Positions 19,053 to 30,937 of a DNA stretch of 64,000 nucleotides are shown here, in pieces (the stretch's first letter is position 1; every line of letters starts with the position of its first letter). The DNA comes from Strigamia acuminata. Its lineage: Eukaryota; Arthropoda; Chilopoda; Geophilomorpha; Linotaeniidae. The translations under genes and the position numbers were made by a program. The notes beneath the pieces are model-generated. The model was given only the letters and a program-made list of their open reading frames with translations. It did not search any database and was not told the DNA's origin. The stretch spans positions 7,557,060 through 7,621,059 of the forward strand of contig OX442314.1 of the NCBI GenBank assembly GCA_949358305.1, read 5' to 3'.

Positions 19053-21815
19053 TTATTTGAACTGTTCATAGAACTCTTTATGAGAAACTACCCGTTTATA
19101 TGGATGGAAACGCTTGCTTCTTCTTGAGCCCGTGTCATAGGAGGAACCATAACCAGTCAATTTGCTTGCCTCTTTTGGTCTCTCCACTATTTGCCACGTT
19201 TTGGGTAATCTGGCTTGCTTCTCTTGATTGCGCTCACACAAGACTCTACATGCTTCTACTTGATTTTCTGTTGTTTCTGTCTCACTTATTACACGTCTAC
19301 GCAAATGGTTCACATGGTATTTGTTTTCTTTTCCGGTTTCTATTTTTACTGAATATATCACTTCACCATGTTGTTGCACAATTATACCTGCCTCCCACTT
19401 TCTTGAAGAAAGTTTTGCCCAAACTGCTTGTCCAATAAAAAATCTTCTTTTAGATGTTTGTGTGTACACTTTAGATTGATTTACATCCATTAACTGTTCT
19501 GTCTCTATCATGTGTAGATGTGTTCGAATGGGCCACTTGAATACAAGACTACTGGGAGTAGTTTGACTCTTGCTACCAGGCAGGTTGTGTTGAATAAGTA
19601 GAAATTTTGCGATCTCAAAATTAAGTTTTGTTTTGTTCATTCCTTTCAAAGCTGTTTTAAATGTTCTTACAGCCTTCTCAGCTGGACCATTTGAGGCTGG
19701 ATGATATGGTGGAGAATATAAATGTTTTATCCTACACATTTGCAAAAACTCTTCCAATTCTTCTGAATGAAAAGGGGGACCATTATCTGATATGATCACT
19801 TCTGGAAATGCAAATGTGGCGAACCATTTCATTAGATGTAATATAACCATGTTTGCTGTTGTATGAGTTAACCACGCTACTTCTATCCAATTTGTATGCA
19901 CATCCACTAACACAAAAAACATCTTTCTATCTACTGGACCTGCAAAGTCCATGTGTAGGCGTTGCCATGGATGTACAGTCTTAGGCCACGGGACTGGTGT
20001 TTGTCTCGGTGGCAAAGCTCTATTAGCTTGGCATTGTTCGCACAATCCGATGAAATGTTCTATGTTCTGGTTAATCTTTGGCCACCACACGAAAGATCTA
20101 GCTGTTTGCTTAGTTACCACCATACCGGGATGTCCTTGATGTAAGATTTCCAATACACGTTGTTGCAAGCTTTTAGGAATAATTACTTGTGATCCACGTA
20201 GCAAAACACCCCGTAATATGGATAATTCACTTATTAGTCGCAAATACGGCCTTGCTTCTTCGTTCCATTCATTGTGTGGCCATGATAACTTCATACCCGT
20301 CATTACATGTTGTAACAGTTGATCCTTCGCTGTTTCTAAAGCTAATTCAGCCCAAGTTATAGAATTTCCGTCCAATGCAATAAACATTAGGTTTGTTGAC
20401 TCCAAAGATTCCACATCTTCACTTTCATCCGGTGGTGTTGCGTTGCACAATGGGGGTCTGCTAAGTGCATCTGCATTTAAATTGTCTACACCCGCCCTGT
20501 GTACTATGGTGTAATTATAGGCACTCAATGTTATTAGCCATCTAATCATTCGTGGTGGGGCCATCTCGGGAATTGGTCTTCCTTTACTAAAAAGACTCAC
20601 TAATGGTTTATGGTCTGTGAACACTGTGAACGTATGTCCATATAAATAAATATGGAAGTGTTGCACTCCAAACACTAATGCGTAGGCCTCCTTATGTATA
20701 TGACCGTAATTACGCTGTGCAACTGACAAGGATTTAGAAGCATAGGCTACCGGTCTCTCAAAACCATTAATACAGTGGGCTAACACTGCGCCAACGCCTA
20801 CTGGTGAGGCATCTACAGCTAAGATTATTGGGTATTCAGAGTTAAAATGAACTAGCAAAGTATCTGAGGTTAGTACACGTTTTATCTTCTGAAATGCCTC
20901 ATTTTGTTCATCCTTCCATTGCCAGGTAATTTCTTTTTTTAAAAGGTGGTGCAATGGAGCAAGAAGGGTAGCCGCGCTCTTGATAAATTGATGGTAAAAA
21001 TTTACCATGCCTAAAAAGGCCCGTAATTCTGTCACAAATTGTGGAGGGGGTGACTGTAGAATTCCACCCAATCTCTTCTCTAAAGGTTGTACACCTACAG
21101 CTGTCACTCGAAATCCTAAAAAATCAACTTGATTTTTACAAAAAATACATTTCTGCTTTGTCAATTTCAATCCTATTTTGCTAAGATGACCTAATACTGC
21201 CCTTAATAACTTTAAATGTTCGCAAACTGTCTTAGTGGCTAATAATAAATCATCCTGATATATCAAAACTAATCTAAAATTACCAAATTCCCTTTCCATC
21301 AATCTTTGAAATTCTCCCGCTGCTGAAAGGATGCCAAAAGGCATTCTCGTTACTCTAAATAATCCTTGCTGGGTATTAATTGCCACCAGCAACGACGAAT
21401 TGTAACCCAACTCCCGTTGCTGGTAGGCTTGCTTAAGATCCAACTTAGAGAATATTTCCATCCCAGCTAGTTGTGCTAATAAGTCACTAATTTTGGGTAG
21501 AGGATAGGGGTCTGGTTGAAGTACCAAATTTATTGTTGATTTATAATCACCACATATTCTTATTTCACCTCCCGGTTTTAAAACTATCATGACGGGGGTC
21601 GCCCAATCACTGTATTTTATTGGTACCAGTATACCTTGGCGTTGCAATTCCGACAACGCGTCGGATACTTTCGCTCTTAATGCGATTGGTACGGGTCTAG
21701 GCCTATAAAATCTTGGCTCTACCGACTTGTCAACAACAAGCTTTAAAGGTACTCCGGTGTACAGACCCAGTTCCCCGTCAAATATGACCTTGTTACTTTT
21801 TAATATATCTTGCAC
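19053..21815 (-). CDS. pol: G4 pol: reverse transcriptase, RNase H, integrase (protease missing)
   Basis: An open frame of 920 codons. It begins directly in the linker before the reverse transcriptase (RPRPVPIALR). RT has the MPFGILSA motif and a YQDD active site (21249-21260) in place of the commoner YLDD/YVDD. RNase H follows (AVDASPVGVGA), then an integrase with H...H...CEQC zinc binding and the DD35E residues in HMDFAGPV, SDNGPPF and NGPAEKA. The listed start codon is GTG; the real frame would have come from gag. No retropepsin is present. It resembles the K02A2.6-like gypsy group common in invertebrates. The ORF is otherwise uninterrupted. Confidence 0.85.
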   Translation of the reverse strand: MQDILKSNKVIFDGELGLYTGVPLKLVVDKSVEPRFYRPRPVPIALRAKVSDALSELQRQGILVPIKYSDWATPVMIVLKPGGEIRICGDYKSTINLVLQPDPYPLPKISDLLAQLAGMEIFSKLDLKQAYQQRELGYNSSLLVAINTQQGLFRVTRMPFGILSAAGEFQRLMEREFGNFRLVLIYQDDLLLATKTVCEHLKLLRAVLGHLSKIGLKLTKQKCIFCKNQVDFLGFRVTAVGVQPLEKRLGGILQSPPPQFVTELRAFLGMVNFYHQFIKSAATLLAPLHHLLKKEITWQWKDEQNEAFQKIKRVLTSDTLLVHFNSEYPIILAVDASPVGVGAVLAHCINGFERPVAYASKSLSVAQRNYGHIHKEAYALVFGVQHFHIYLYGHTFTVFTDHKPLVSLFSKGRPIPEMAPPRMIRWLITLSAYNYTIVHRAGVDNLNADALSRPPLCNATPPDESEDVESLESTNLMFIALDGNSITWAELALETAKDQLLQHVMTGMKLSWPHNEWNEEARPYLRLISELSILRGVLLRGSQVIIPKSLQQRVLEILHQGHPGMVVTKQTARSFVWWPKINQNIEHFIGLCEQCQANRALPPRQTPVPWPKTVHPWQRLHMDFAGPVDRKMFFVLVDVHTNWIEVAWLTHTTANMVILHLMKWFATFAFPEVIISDNGPPFHSEELEEFLQMCRIKHLYSPPYHPASNGPAEKAVRTFKTALKGMNKTKLNFEIAKFLLIQHNLPGSKSQTTPSSLVFKWPIRTHLHMIETEQLMDVNQSKVYTQTSKRRFFIGQAVWAKLSSRKWEAGIIVQQHGEVIYSVKIETGKENKYHVNHLRRRVISETETTENQVEACRVLCERNQEKQARLPKTWQIVERPKEASKLTGYGSSYDTGSRRSKRFHPYKRVVSHKEFYEQFK

Positions 21816-22221
21816 TTCCTTTGTACATAAGTTGACCGTGTGCTGCTGTTTCCGCTGCCTTTGCCAATTTCACTGCGCTTTCTAAAGTCAAAGTATCCTG
21901 TTCTAATAATTTTTCACGTAACCGATCATTTGCTACTCCTTGGATGAATTGTGTTAAAATTGCATCTTCTGCTATTTCCTTTGTGGAAAAGCTACACACA
22001 CGTGCCAATGCACGCAAAGCTGCAACATACACTGCTATTGTTTCATTTGGCTGTCTAATCCTATCTGCCAGGCGATGTTTTTCAATCCAAGGTCTACTTA
22101 ATGCTGAATAATGATCAGATAATGTTGTTTTTAAGTCAAGGTAAGTTTTCTTGCTTGTTTCATCCGGGTAGATCAGATCTCGTAAAAGTGCTGCCACTTC
22201 ATGTCCAACAACTGATAAGAA
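21793..22221 (-). pseudogene. gag: G4 gag capsid fragment
   Basis: The frame is open from the G3 boundary to a stop at 21793, overlapping the start of pol in another frame. The sequence is gypsy capsid-like (around KTTLSDHYSALSRPWIEKHR and AILTQFIQGVANDRLREKLL). It ends abruptly soon after the capsid, with no CCHC knuckle. The N-terminal part is cut off by G3. Confidence 0.8.
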
Positions 22222-22411
22222 TGTGACTCCCGGACGGCGGACCCCAACCCCCGTCCAGTGTCCACTCCTTTACCGTAAGGGGGCGCCCTACGCTTATTTG
22301 GGGTTTGCGGATTGGCTCCCGCAAATCTTATTGTAAACGCCATTTTGAATTTTGGAATAAAGTCTAGTCTTTCAACAACTTTAAAACCTGTTGCATCGTT
22401 ATTGACTCACA
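22222..22411 (+). repeat. G3 5' LTR (190 bp)
   Basis: Starts TGTGACTCCC and ends GACTCACA. Includes an AATAAA-like 'ggaataaagt'. Matches 55594-55783 except for about five bases near the 3' end. Confidence 0.93.
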
Positions 22412-22426
22412 TGGCGCAGTTAACGG
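22412..22426 (+). other. G3 primer-binding site candidate
   Basis: TGGCGCAGTTAACGG follows the LTR immediately, with no spacer, unlike G1, G2 and G5. TGGCGCAGT-type sites are usual in mag-like gypsy elements. I do not assign the tRNA. Confidence 0.6.
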
Positions 22427-22531
22427 TTTTTACCTACGAATAACCACTGACCACGTACGAAACGAACGATACGGACGAACGATACGAACGAACGATACGA
22501 ACGAACGAAATTACGGTACGAAAACGTTATA

Positions 22532-23877
22532 ATGGCGGATCTGGACGCGGCCACGCTGGCCGACTTTTTGACCTCTACAAACGCCGGACTTTTGCTGCGG
22601 TGTTCCGCCGAAGAATTACGTGCCGAAGTCGACGCACGTGCGATCCCTTTGCTTGCTGCCGCATCGAAACAGGCAATGACCGACGCACTGGTCGCCGACA
22701 ACCTCGCGAAACGTGCGGCCGCCGCCGCTCTGCTGCCCGTTAACCCGATCCCGGTTCCGGCTCCGAATCTCGCACTCGATATGACGGACCTGAAAGCTGT
22801 CGTTGCTCTTCTGGCCGCTAAAATACTGAATACTCCAGACCCGCCGCCTCCTCCAGCCGCTGCCCCGATCGCTGCTGTTCCCGAGATGCAGGTGAAACAC
22901 GGCTTGCACGCCGCAAAGTTCCTGCAACCTTTCACCGGATCCAAATCTGACGACGTGTGGCAATTTATTCGCCGCATTAACAGAGCTGCAAAACTCGGCG
23001 GATGGACGGAGGAAACCAAGCTCATCCAGGCGAACGGATTGTTGCGCGACCAGGCGGCGCACTGGTACACGATGCAGGGCGAGGCCATCGACACCTGGGT
23101 CGAGTGGGAACGCTCCATCACCGAATTCCTTGGTGCCAACGAAACTTGGACCGAATGGAAGGACCGAATGAATGCGTGTGAGCAGGAAAAGGACGAATCG
23201 TTGATCGAGTACGTTATCGCAAAATTTGCCTTGATCGAGTCCACCAAACGGAACTTTCCCGTCCAGTCGGAAGATTGTGTTGTGATGGTCCTCGAGGGCA
23301 TTTTGAACTACAACACAAGGAACAGTCTCTACATTACGAGGGACTGGCCGATCCCTGCCGTTATCAAATATGTCCGTGGTATCGATAATATGTCGTTGCG
23401 ACAAGGTTCTTCGTCCTCGTTCACCCCGAAGTCCTCTTCTGCTGCCAACCGCGGGCAAGCGCCGGAGACGTCAGCCGACCAGTCGAAACGTTCCGGCCCG
23501 AACCGTTCCCGTGGAAGCCGTACCAACTCGAATAACTATCAACGCGGCGACGACATCACCAAAACGCAGTGTTACCGCTGCCAAGCATGGGGCCATACGA
23601 CTATGACTTGCCCTCTGCCTAAAACGCCCGCCGCCGCCCTACCCAAACCCAATTCGCAAGTTTTATGCACTTTTCACTCCAAATACCCAAGCACGGGGTT
23701 CTCCATCGTTGATGTATTTGTGACGGAGGCGCAACGAACGGTCGAAACGATTTTTGACCAAGGCGCGAACGTGTGCCTGATCCGAAGCGACTGCATTCTC
23801 GACAAGACGCAGATTCGCCCAAACATCTCGAACAACCGCCTGAACGGCCTGAATGGTTCGGCTACCCCCATCGGTTA
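22532..23877 (+). pseudogene. gag: G3 gag and start of protease
   Basis: ATG at 22532, open until the C1 insertion at 23878. The product has an Ala-rich N-terminus, a capsid region (about residues 130-270), one CCHC knuckle CYRCQAWGHTTMTC (about 23572-23613), and then the start of a retropepsin with FDQGANVCLIRSD (about 23752-23790). The active site reads DQG where DTG or DSG is usual. gag and pol appear to be in one frame, unlike G1, G2 and G5. The last few codons before the C1 LTR are the target site GGTTA. Confidence 0.88.
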
Positions 23878-24369
23878 TGTAGCAGAGGAGAGCGGCGCAA
23901 ACGATTTATTAATCGCGTGGAAGCTGAATATGGCGGCGTGTCGCCGACACAAACGATAATGTGACGTGACCAAAACGCAAATTGCCGTGCACGCAGCAGA
24001 AAACTGCTTATGTGCACATTAAACGAACTAAAAAGCACTGAAGGTGCTCTAAATAATAATGAGGCATTTAAAATCATAAATGTTTAATAAAATCAAAGAT
24101 ATTCTTACATATAGAGTCCTTTTCTATACAGGAGTGAATGAGTGTGCACATATCCGTGTGCGCGGCCATGTTGGAAGTGGTAAAAGATACAATTGACACC
24201 ATCTGGTGTTGGGAAAAATAAACTAAAGCTAACATGATGCAGGCAGCATTATGCCCAATGTTAAATAATGAAATAAATCCTAATAAATACACTAGGCTGC
24301 ATAATGCAGTAATACATAAAGAAATGCGCAAAACAAGTACGGAGGACTGTTTGGCATCGATAAACAACA
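23878..24369 (-). repeat. C1 3' LTR (492 bp)
   Basis: Plus strand TGTAGCAGAGG...ATAAACAACA. In element orientation it starts TGTTGTTTATC and ends CTCTGCTACA. Differs from 30938-31429 at about six sites. Confidence 0.94.
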
Positions 24370-24382
24370 ATTTCCCCCTTCG
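24370..24382 (-). other. C1 polypurine tract
   Basis: Minus strand CGAAGGGGGAAAT abuts the 3' LTR. The same tract is present in C2 at 46744-46756 (TGAAGGGGGAAAT). Confidence 0.8.
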
Positions 24383-24575
24383 ATGGCAAATAGCCGCAAA
24401 GATAAAGAATAAGTTAAGGGAAAAACTTTAAATGTAACTTTACAATATAATAATAATAATAATGGAAATAATAATTCGGAACATCGAGCCGGGTACTGTT
24501 ATATTAATCACTACGGAAGCCCGAAAATTCCCACTGGAACTCGATGATCCTCACATTCGGGAAAAACAAAATTAA

Positions 24576-25219
24576 CCCTAGCAGCCCCAACCTAAAAAAA
24601 AATCCCTACTCACCCAACCCGGGTCATTTTTGACCCCAACAAAGATGGCCGCCGCAGCACATGAACGCGTGGAGCGTCCAACTTCATTTCATTAATTTTA
24701 TGTTTATTTTGATTCTGATTGTATTTTTTTTGTTGTTTTTGGATTTAGTGTGTTTAGATCATTAGAAATAGGGTTTGAAGATAAGGGTAAGTGGCAAAAA
24801 TACCACAGCACGGTATACCGTAATCACGGCCATAATGCCGACGGTACCGATCAGGCGGCCACGCACAAATTCGTCCTTGCGACGTAACGGAAAAAAACAA
24901 GTTTAGACCAAAAAATGACATTTTGGATTTAAAAATTGACATTTTGGACCAAAAAATGACATTTTGGACCAAAAAATGACATTTTGGACCAAAAAATGAC
25001 ATTTTGGACCAAAAAAATTATGATTTTAGCCCAAAATCGATGTTATTAACCCAAATTTTTTTTTTTAAAATTATCAGTTCGTATATTTTTTTTATTGTTG
25101 CAAGTGACGAAAAAGCAAAATACGAAAAAAATCAGAAAAAAATACTTTTATTTTGATAGAAAAAAAAATAAAAAGCACTTTTTGGGGTCAAAATTGACCC
25201 TAGGTTGGGGCGGGGAGGG
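24576..25219. mobile_element. 644-bp piggyBac-like MITE in C1
   Basis: Flanked by TTAA on both sides (24572-24575 and 25220-25223). The ends are CCCTAGCAGCCCCAACCTA and, reversed, CCCTCCCCGCCCCAACCTA, an imperfect ~19-bp TIR. Just inside each end is a hairpin of the type gggtc...gaccc. The matching position in C2 (near 46945) has a single TTAA and no insert. CCCT ends plus a TTAA target are the marks of piggyBac-type elements. There is no transposase, so it is non-autonomous. Confidence 0.88.
24906..25017. repeat. 20-bp tandem repeat inside the MITE
   Basis: About 5.5 units of accaaaaaatgacattttgg, the later ones identical. The apparent 82-codon minus ORF at 24754-25002 is produced by this repeat and is not a gene. 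Confidence 0.9.
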
Positions 25220-25228
25220 TTAAGAATG

Positions 25229-28200
25229 TCACGATAGGTTGAAATTGAAAATCCGGGAAATCAGGAGGCGCAGTTGAGATGAACCCAACCATTTGGTAAA
25301 AATGTCTGCTACGTTCATTGATCCGGGGACTTTGCGCAATTGAAATGCACCTGCTGTGTACCATTCTCGAATCCAATGAAATTTCACTCGGATATGCTTT
25401 GTTTTACTGTTCTCCACGTCATTTGATGTGAATTGGATGGAAGAAAGCGCATCGGAGAACACTAAAGGTGGTGTTGATCTATTCAACATCGGTACGGAAC
25501 TGTAGACGTAATCGAGCCAATAAAGCTCACGGACGCACTCAACGAGGGCGACAAACTCCGCCTCCATCGTTGAGCACGCCACGCTGGTCTGTTATCTACA
25601 ACTCCATCCGATGGGGACATTTCCAATATAGGCTATATACCCGCCGAAACTCAAAGAAGTACTGGCTTCGGTGGCCCAGGACGCGTCAGTATATCCCCAT
25701 AGTTGTCCATTGGAGCAATTTGACAGTTCAATTGCGTAATCCAAAGTATTGCCTACGTAGCGCACAACCTGCATGAGTGCCTTGATGTGCGTGTGGTTAT
25801 AGCAATTGTTAAACTGTGACAACATTATAACTGAGAATAATATGTCGGGTCGTGTCCTCGATGCGAGGAAGAGAAGAGAGCCTATTAGTGAGCGATAGGG
25901 AAATTCTGGCAAATCTTCTTTTGACCCTTTGACGAGCGTCGTTCCTGGTGTTACTGGGACCTTGATGAGTTTATCGGCGACAATTTCAAATTTCTTGAGA
26001 ATCTTTTGTATGTATGCGCGTTGAATAATAAAGATTCCCTTGGGAGTACGGATGAACTCCACACCTAAGAGTTTTGAAATTGGGCCTAAATTGACAATGT
26101 CGAATTTGGTGCTAATGAGCGCAATTAATTGAGTCAGGACGCTATCCGTCGCGTAGAATAGAACTATATCATCGACGTACACTAGCATTACGGCGGAGAA
26201 ACCGTATATGTATACACAGTTGCATCCTGGTAATCTGCGAAATCCCAAATCGCGCAAAGTCTGATCTAGTTTTTCAAACCATTGGCGCCCGGACTGATGG
26301 AGTCCGTAGAGAGACTTTATCAAAAGCCATACATGATTTGGGTTCGAACATGTCGCGCCAGCTGGAATGCGCATATACACCTTATGCGCAAGATCACCGT
26401 ATAGGTATGCGCACTTCACATCTAAGTGTGCGTCCTTCCACCCTTTAAGCACTACTAGCAGGCAGAAGAATAGGCGTATGAGAACAAAGTTGACAACAGG
26501 GCTAAAGACTTCATCGTAGTCCACTCCTAACGTTTGGCGAAAGCCCTGTGCCACTAATCTAGCGCGATATCTTGCTGGTTTGCCCTGCGCATCTTCCTTC
26601 AGTTTGAAGAGCCACTTGCACCCTAATATGGTTGTATTTTCCGGTTTTGGGACCTCTTCATAAACGCCTCTTTTTGCAAAAGTGTCTAACTCTTCATTAA
26701 TGGCTTCCTGCCATTTGGTCGCATCCGGAAATCTTACAGCCTCTGCGTAACTAGTGGGATCACGACGACAAAGGTGCACTCTGGGAAGTGGTTGCGGAAG
26801 ATCCTCCAATTCATATTCCATATTGCCAAAATAAAATAGCTCAGGATCATAAGGAATGTTATTCATATGACAGAATTCCTCAACGTCACCTCTAGAACGT
26901 AATCAGAGTCCTGGTTCTGGGAAATAATAGACATCTGTTTTTAATTTGCCAGGTTCCTGCACTTTGCGCAAATGTTCCTCTCTTTTCCAGCGCCTACACT
27001 CGGAATCGCCTCCAACATAACGCCGCTTATATGCAGTTGCAGCTCCAGTTGGAGGTGGACCATGGTGCGCTGCTGGATGGGCTTGTGGCGCATTGCCACG
27101 AGAACCTCGACGAGCGTTCACAAAACTCGGAGGTGAACCTGGTGGTGTTCCTGGCGGTGTGTGAGTTGGTGTATTACCTGGTGTGATAAATGGGCTTGGC
27201 GCTCGAGACATCACTGGAGAAATTATTGGAGATAGGACAGGTGTTGGAATTCTAATTGGAGACCCTGGTGGTGTCCGGGCATGAGCGCCTGGCGGAGCTG
27301 AATCGTCAGAGTCATAGTCTGTATCGCATTCATCTTCCGAATCCGGAAATTTGGGCCAATCGGTATATTCCAACTCGTCGTCAAATCTCACTTGCGGTTG
27401 TGAAATGCGCAATGATTCATAAATTTGCGACGCTTGATGCGTTTGGTCCAAATCTGGTCCTGTCCACGGTTCCTGTGGACCTCGATAATGATTTGAGCGT
27501 TTATAGGACTGCGGTTCATCTATTTTGACGTGAATGGACTCGATAACCTTGTTATCTGTTGGATTCCAGATGCGATAACCTCGCGTTGTCGTGGCGTATC
27601 CGACTAAATAGCCCTCCCAAGCTCGTGGATCTAATTTGTCCCTGCCGGGCGCTGTATGATGAACCCAGCACTTGGAGCCTAACTTGCGCAGGTGTCTGAG
27701 CGAAAGGGCACGTCGTCGCCACAGGATATAGGGCACCTCATTTTTGAGACGAGAATGAGGACACCGGTTCTTTATGTACGAGAAAGTCACTGCGAATTCC
27801 GCCCAAAGTTCGTTTGGAAGTCCAGTTTCATCTAGTATGGCACGCGTGTAATCCGCCATGGTGCGGTTTATTCGCTCCGCTGTGCCATTCATAGCGGGGC
27901 TATGTGGATTGGTCCTTTGGGCCTGAATTCCGGTCTCTTTTAGATAGCGGTCAAATTCGTTTGATAAGAATTCCCCTCCTCGGTCTGTTCGGATGGCCTT
28001 GACTCGTTTGCCCGTCACTCGTTCAATTCGTGTGACATAGTCCTTAAAGAGTCCAAACACTTGGGATTTTTGGGCCATCGGAAATATCCAGGCATAGCGC
28101 GTGGCGTCATCGATAATCGTTAACACATAACGCGCGCCTCCGTAGGAAGTCGTTCTTGAAGCTCCCCACACGTCCATGTGTAGGAGATCTAAAGCCTTTG

Positions 28201-30066
28201 TAGATATTGGATATTCATCCGGTTTGTGAGAAATGCGCGTTGATTTCGCAATTCGACAATGATTACATGAGAGTTCTTTGTTTACTTCTGCCGGAGTCAC
28301 TCCATACACTTGGTCATTTCCGGCCAAAAGTTTCCCGCATTGGTATGAAGGTGACCCAATCTGCTGTGCCATATCCCTGTCGCATCCTTTTTAACCGATG
28401 GTGCTGCAACCTTCTTTGCGTTGGTTAGCTTTGAATTCGGTTTTGAATTTGAATTCGGTTGGGAGATCGGTGGGTTTGCCTTTAATGTCTTGGCAAAGGA
28501 TGGGACTTGAGGTAACGGATTGGTGGGAGTAGGTACAGGAAGTGTCTTGGACTGGGTTACTTTAATTGGTGCAGGTGGAAGAATTTCATTCGGCAAAGGA
28601 GGGAATTCGAGCCGAAAATCCGTAAACAGTTCCGGGTCCTTCAACTTTTTCTTTGCCTTTGGATATTGAATGTAGTCCTCTTCTGCAGTGACCAATGTTC
28701 GGGCTGGAGCGGTCGTCTGTATAACTGGCGCATTAACTGTTGATATGACCGTTGAGGGTGTACATAAGCCGTCGACGTAATACAGACCGCCCTTTTCTTT
28801 GGCTCGAAGCATTGGATGATTGATATCGGATTTGTAGACATGGACTCCTCCATCCCAAATATGGATATGATGTTTGGCTTTGTCCATTTTTGATACGGAG
28901 ATCAAATTCGCCTCAAATTTTGGCGCAAACAGCACATCTTGGAGATTCGCGACACATTCTACATTGTTGATCATTGTGACAATCTGGACTTTGCCCTTTC
29001 CAAGAACTTCGGAATGTCCTTGACCTAATGCTATGTTAAAGGGCACAACTTTAACAAAGTCCTGAAACCAAGCCTGGACGTGGCACACATGATCCGTTGC
29101 CCCACAATCCACTATCCATTCATGTGATTGCATGAAGTGAATTGTGGGCATTGGTTGAGGCGCACTGGCGAAAAAGTTCGTTTCCCGTCTTGCGCTGGAA
29201 TTCCCCCTTGGCCTCGAATCATCACGGTTTGAGTTCTTGTTGCGTTTGCGGCTAGAACTTCATGGCTTCCTTTGAAGTGAAGCTGTCGGTTGATTTTTGT
29301 CATCTCGGCGCGGCGGTAATGGACATTTATTTGCGTAATGGCCAAATTCCTGGCAATTAAAACACTGCACCGAAGATAACGGTCGAGAGGGACGAGAACG
29401 ATTTCTCCCACGTTGCTGTTTTTCACCAGCATAGGCACGTGGAGATTTAGAATTGTCTATGTCGCGCGAATCCATAGCTTTGAGTCGCATATGTTCCGCG
29501 AGCAATTGTTCAGACACTTTCTTTGGTGTAAATTCTCCTTTGGGCAAGTGATATGTCGTGAATGAAATCTGTGAATATTCACGAGGCAATAAGTCCAAGT
29601 ATTGGTAAGCGTGGTGATCAGACGAAGTTATCTCTCCGATATCCTTCATTTGGCGGACATGATAGTCAACGCGTCCTAAGAAGTCGGCCATATCTTCGCC
29701 CTGCTCTAGGCGCAAATTCAAAAATTCGCGGCGCATGGCTGCCTGTCGCGCACGAGATGATGGCGCATAAATGTTGGCTAAAATGTCCCATGCTTCCTTC
29801 GGGGTTTTACAATCATCTAGCGCAGACTTCTTCGCCTCGCTTACAGAACAGTATATTAAGCCTAATGCTTTGGCTTTACGACGTTTGTATTTCTTCTTCT
29901 CCTTATCTCCGGCGGTTTTAAGGAATTCTACCTCCTCTTCTTCCGTTACGTGTTCCCACAATTCCTCGCTTCGGAGTACCATGCGCATTGAGCGCTGCCA
30001 AAGTTCGTAGTTTCCTACGCTAAGGATGGGAAGACGTCCTGGATTTCCGTCTGCGGACTTCGACAT
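25229..30066 (-). pseudogene. C1 Gag-Pol polyprotein, inactivated
   Basis: Aligns along its whole length with the intact C2 polyprotein. The pieces are gag with CCHC knuckle (30066-29260), protease with DCGATDH (around 29110), GAG-pre-integrase and integrase (28372-26903), reverse transcriptase with YVDD (26866-25592), and RNase H (25582-25229). By comparison with C2 there are in-frame stops near 29260, 26900 and 25590, plus a one-base frameshift near 28330 at the start of the integrase. It cannot give a working polyprotein but could be supplied in trans by C2-like copies. Confidence 0.92.
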
Positions 30067-30917
30067 GACGTGGAGTTACGAAACAATCCGTAGCAAAACA
30101 CACTGGATGGAGAATGGTACAATTGGAGCACTTGACGGTCTCGGTGCACAATATCGCGTAGCACTACACAAATACGGCGCACTAATCGGAGCAATGTCAA
30201 AGCGGATATCAATCGAATTGAGCGACCACTTCTGAAGTGGCCAAATAACCCTAGCCAGCCAACACACAGGGGTCCGTTCGCCTGCCTGGAGGCGCGGGAG
30301 TACCTGTTGGCCACGGTAAGCACTGGCTAGGAATGAGTTAATGCGATAGTTCCGACTGGAACAGAAGAGCAAAAACTATTCTAAAGGACCCACAAAAACT
30401 TAATACGACCTTAAATACTAACAAGCTAATTACGACAACTGAAAGGCAAGTATTAATTAGTGTGATGAGACGTTGCGCCAATATTCGAGAATCGAAAATG
30501 GCGTTGCTGCGCATTTAAATGCGAAAATCGTCGTAATTCGTCGATTAAATCTCCGAAAAATCTCAAATCGTCGTTACAACGACCGTACACTGTGTACGAG
30601 GTCGGGATATTCCTCAATTCGTCGTTCACACTGCGTCCAGTGGGTTTCCAACGTCGAATCTTGTTGAAAATCTGAAAATATGCGAAAATTGTCTCGAAAA
30701 TCGCGAGTCCCGCGGAAATTCGGACAATATTAAATGAAAAATCGTGGAATCGTGCACGCAGACTGCGTGGGAACGTCGGCGTGTCGTCTCGAACGTTCTA
30801 GAGACGAAAATCGTCACGGAAATCGGCGAAAACTGAAAATAAAATATTTCGGCGCAAATCGCGAATTTCGCGAATGTTACGTCGAAAATTAAACACAAAT
30901 TGGCCGGGTTAATTGGC
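30067..30917. other. C1 leader
   Basis: About 850 bp between the primer site and gag on the minus strand, similar to the C2 leader (51757-52612). No convincing ORF. Confidence 0.65.
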
Positions 30918-30935
30918 AACCATCCTCTGCTACCA
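30918..30935 (-). other. C1 primer-binding site, initiator tRNA-Met
   Basis: Minus strand TGGTAGCAGAGGATGGTT, two bases inside the 5' LTR. It complements all 18 bases of the remembered 3' end of eukaryotic initiator tRNA-Met (AACCATCCTCTGCTACCA). Confidence 0.9.
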
Positions 30936-30937
30936 CT

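Larger units (their letters stand above)
18848..22221 (-). mobile_element. G4: 3' part of a degraded gypsy element
   Basis: Contains a candidate 3' LTR (18848-19033), pol (19053-21815) and a gag capsid piece (21793-22221) on the minus strand. It is broken on the right by the G3 LTR at 22222 and overlapped on the left by the G1 target site. Nucleocapsid and protease are missing between gag and pol. The continuation of gag is not found beyond G3 (55784 onward), so the 5' part is lost or lies elsewhere. Confidence 0.8.

Noticed and set aside
22420-23458. Long minus-strand ORFs opposite G3 gag (293 and 280 codons)
   Set aside because: They are shadows of the GC-rich gag frame; the plus frame has the CCHC knuckle and protease.
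24234-24431. Short ORFs in the C1 LTRs
   Set aside because: Repeated in both LTRs, short, with no family features.
24754-25002. 82-codon ORF with repeated FGPK/FWSK motif
   Set aside because: It is the translation of a 20-bp tandem repeat inside a MITE.
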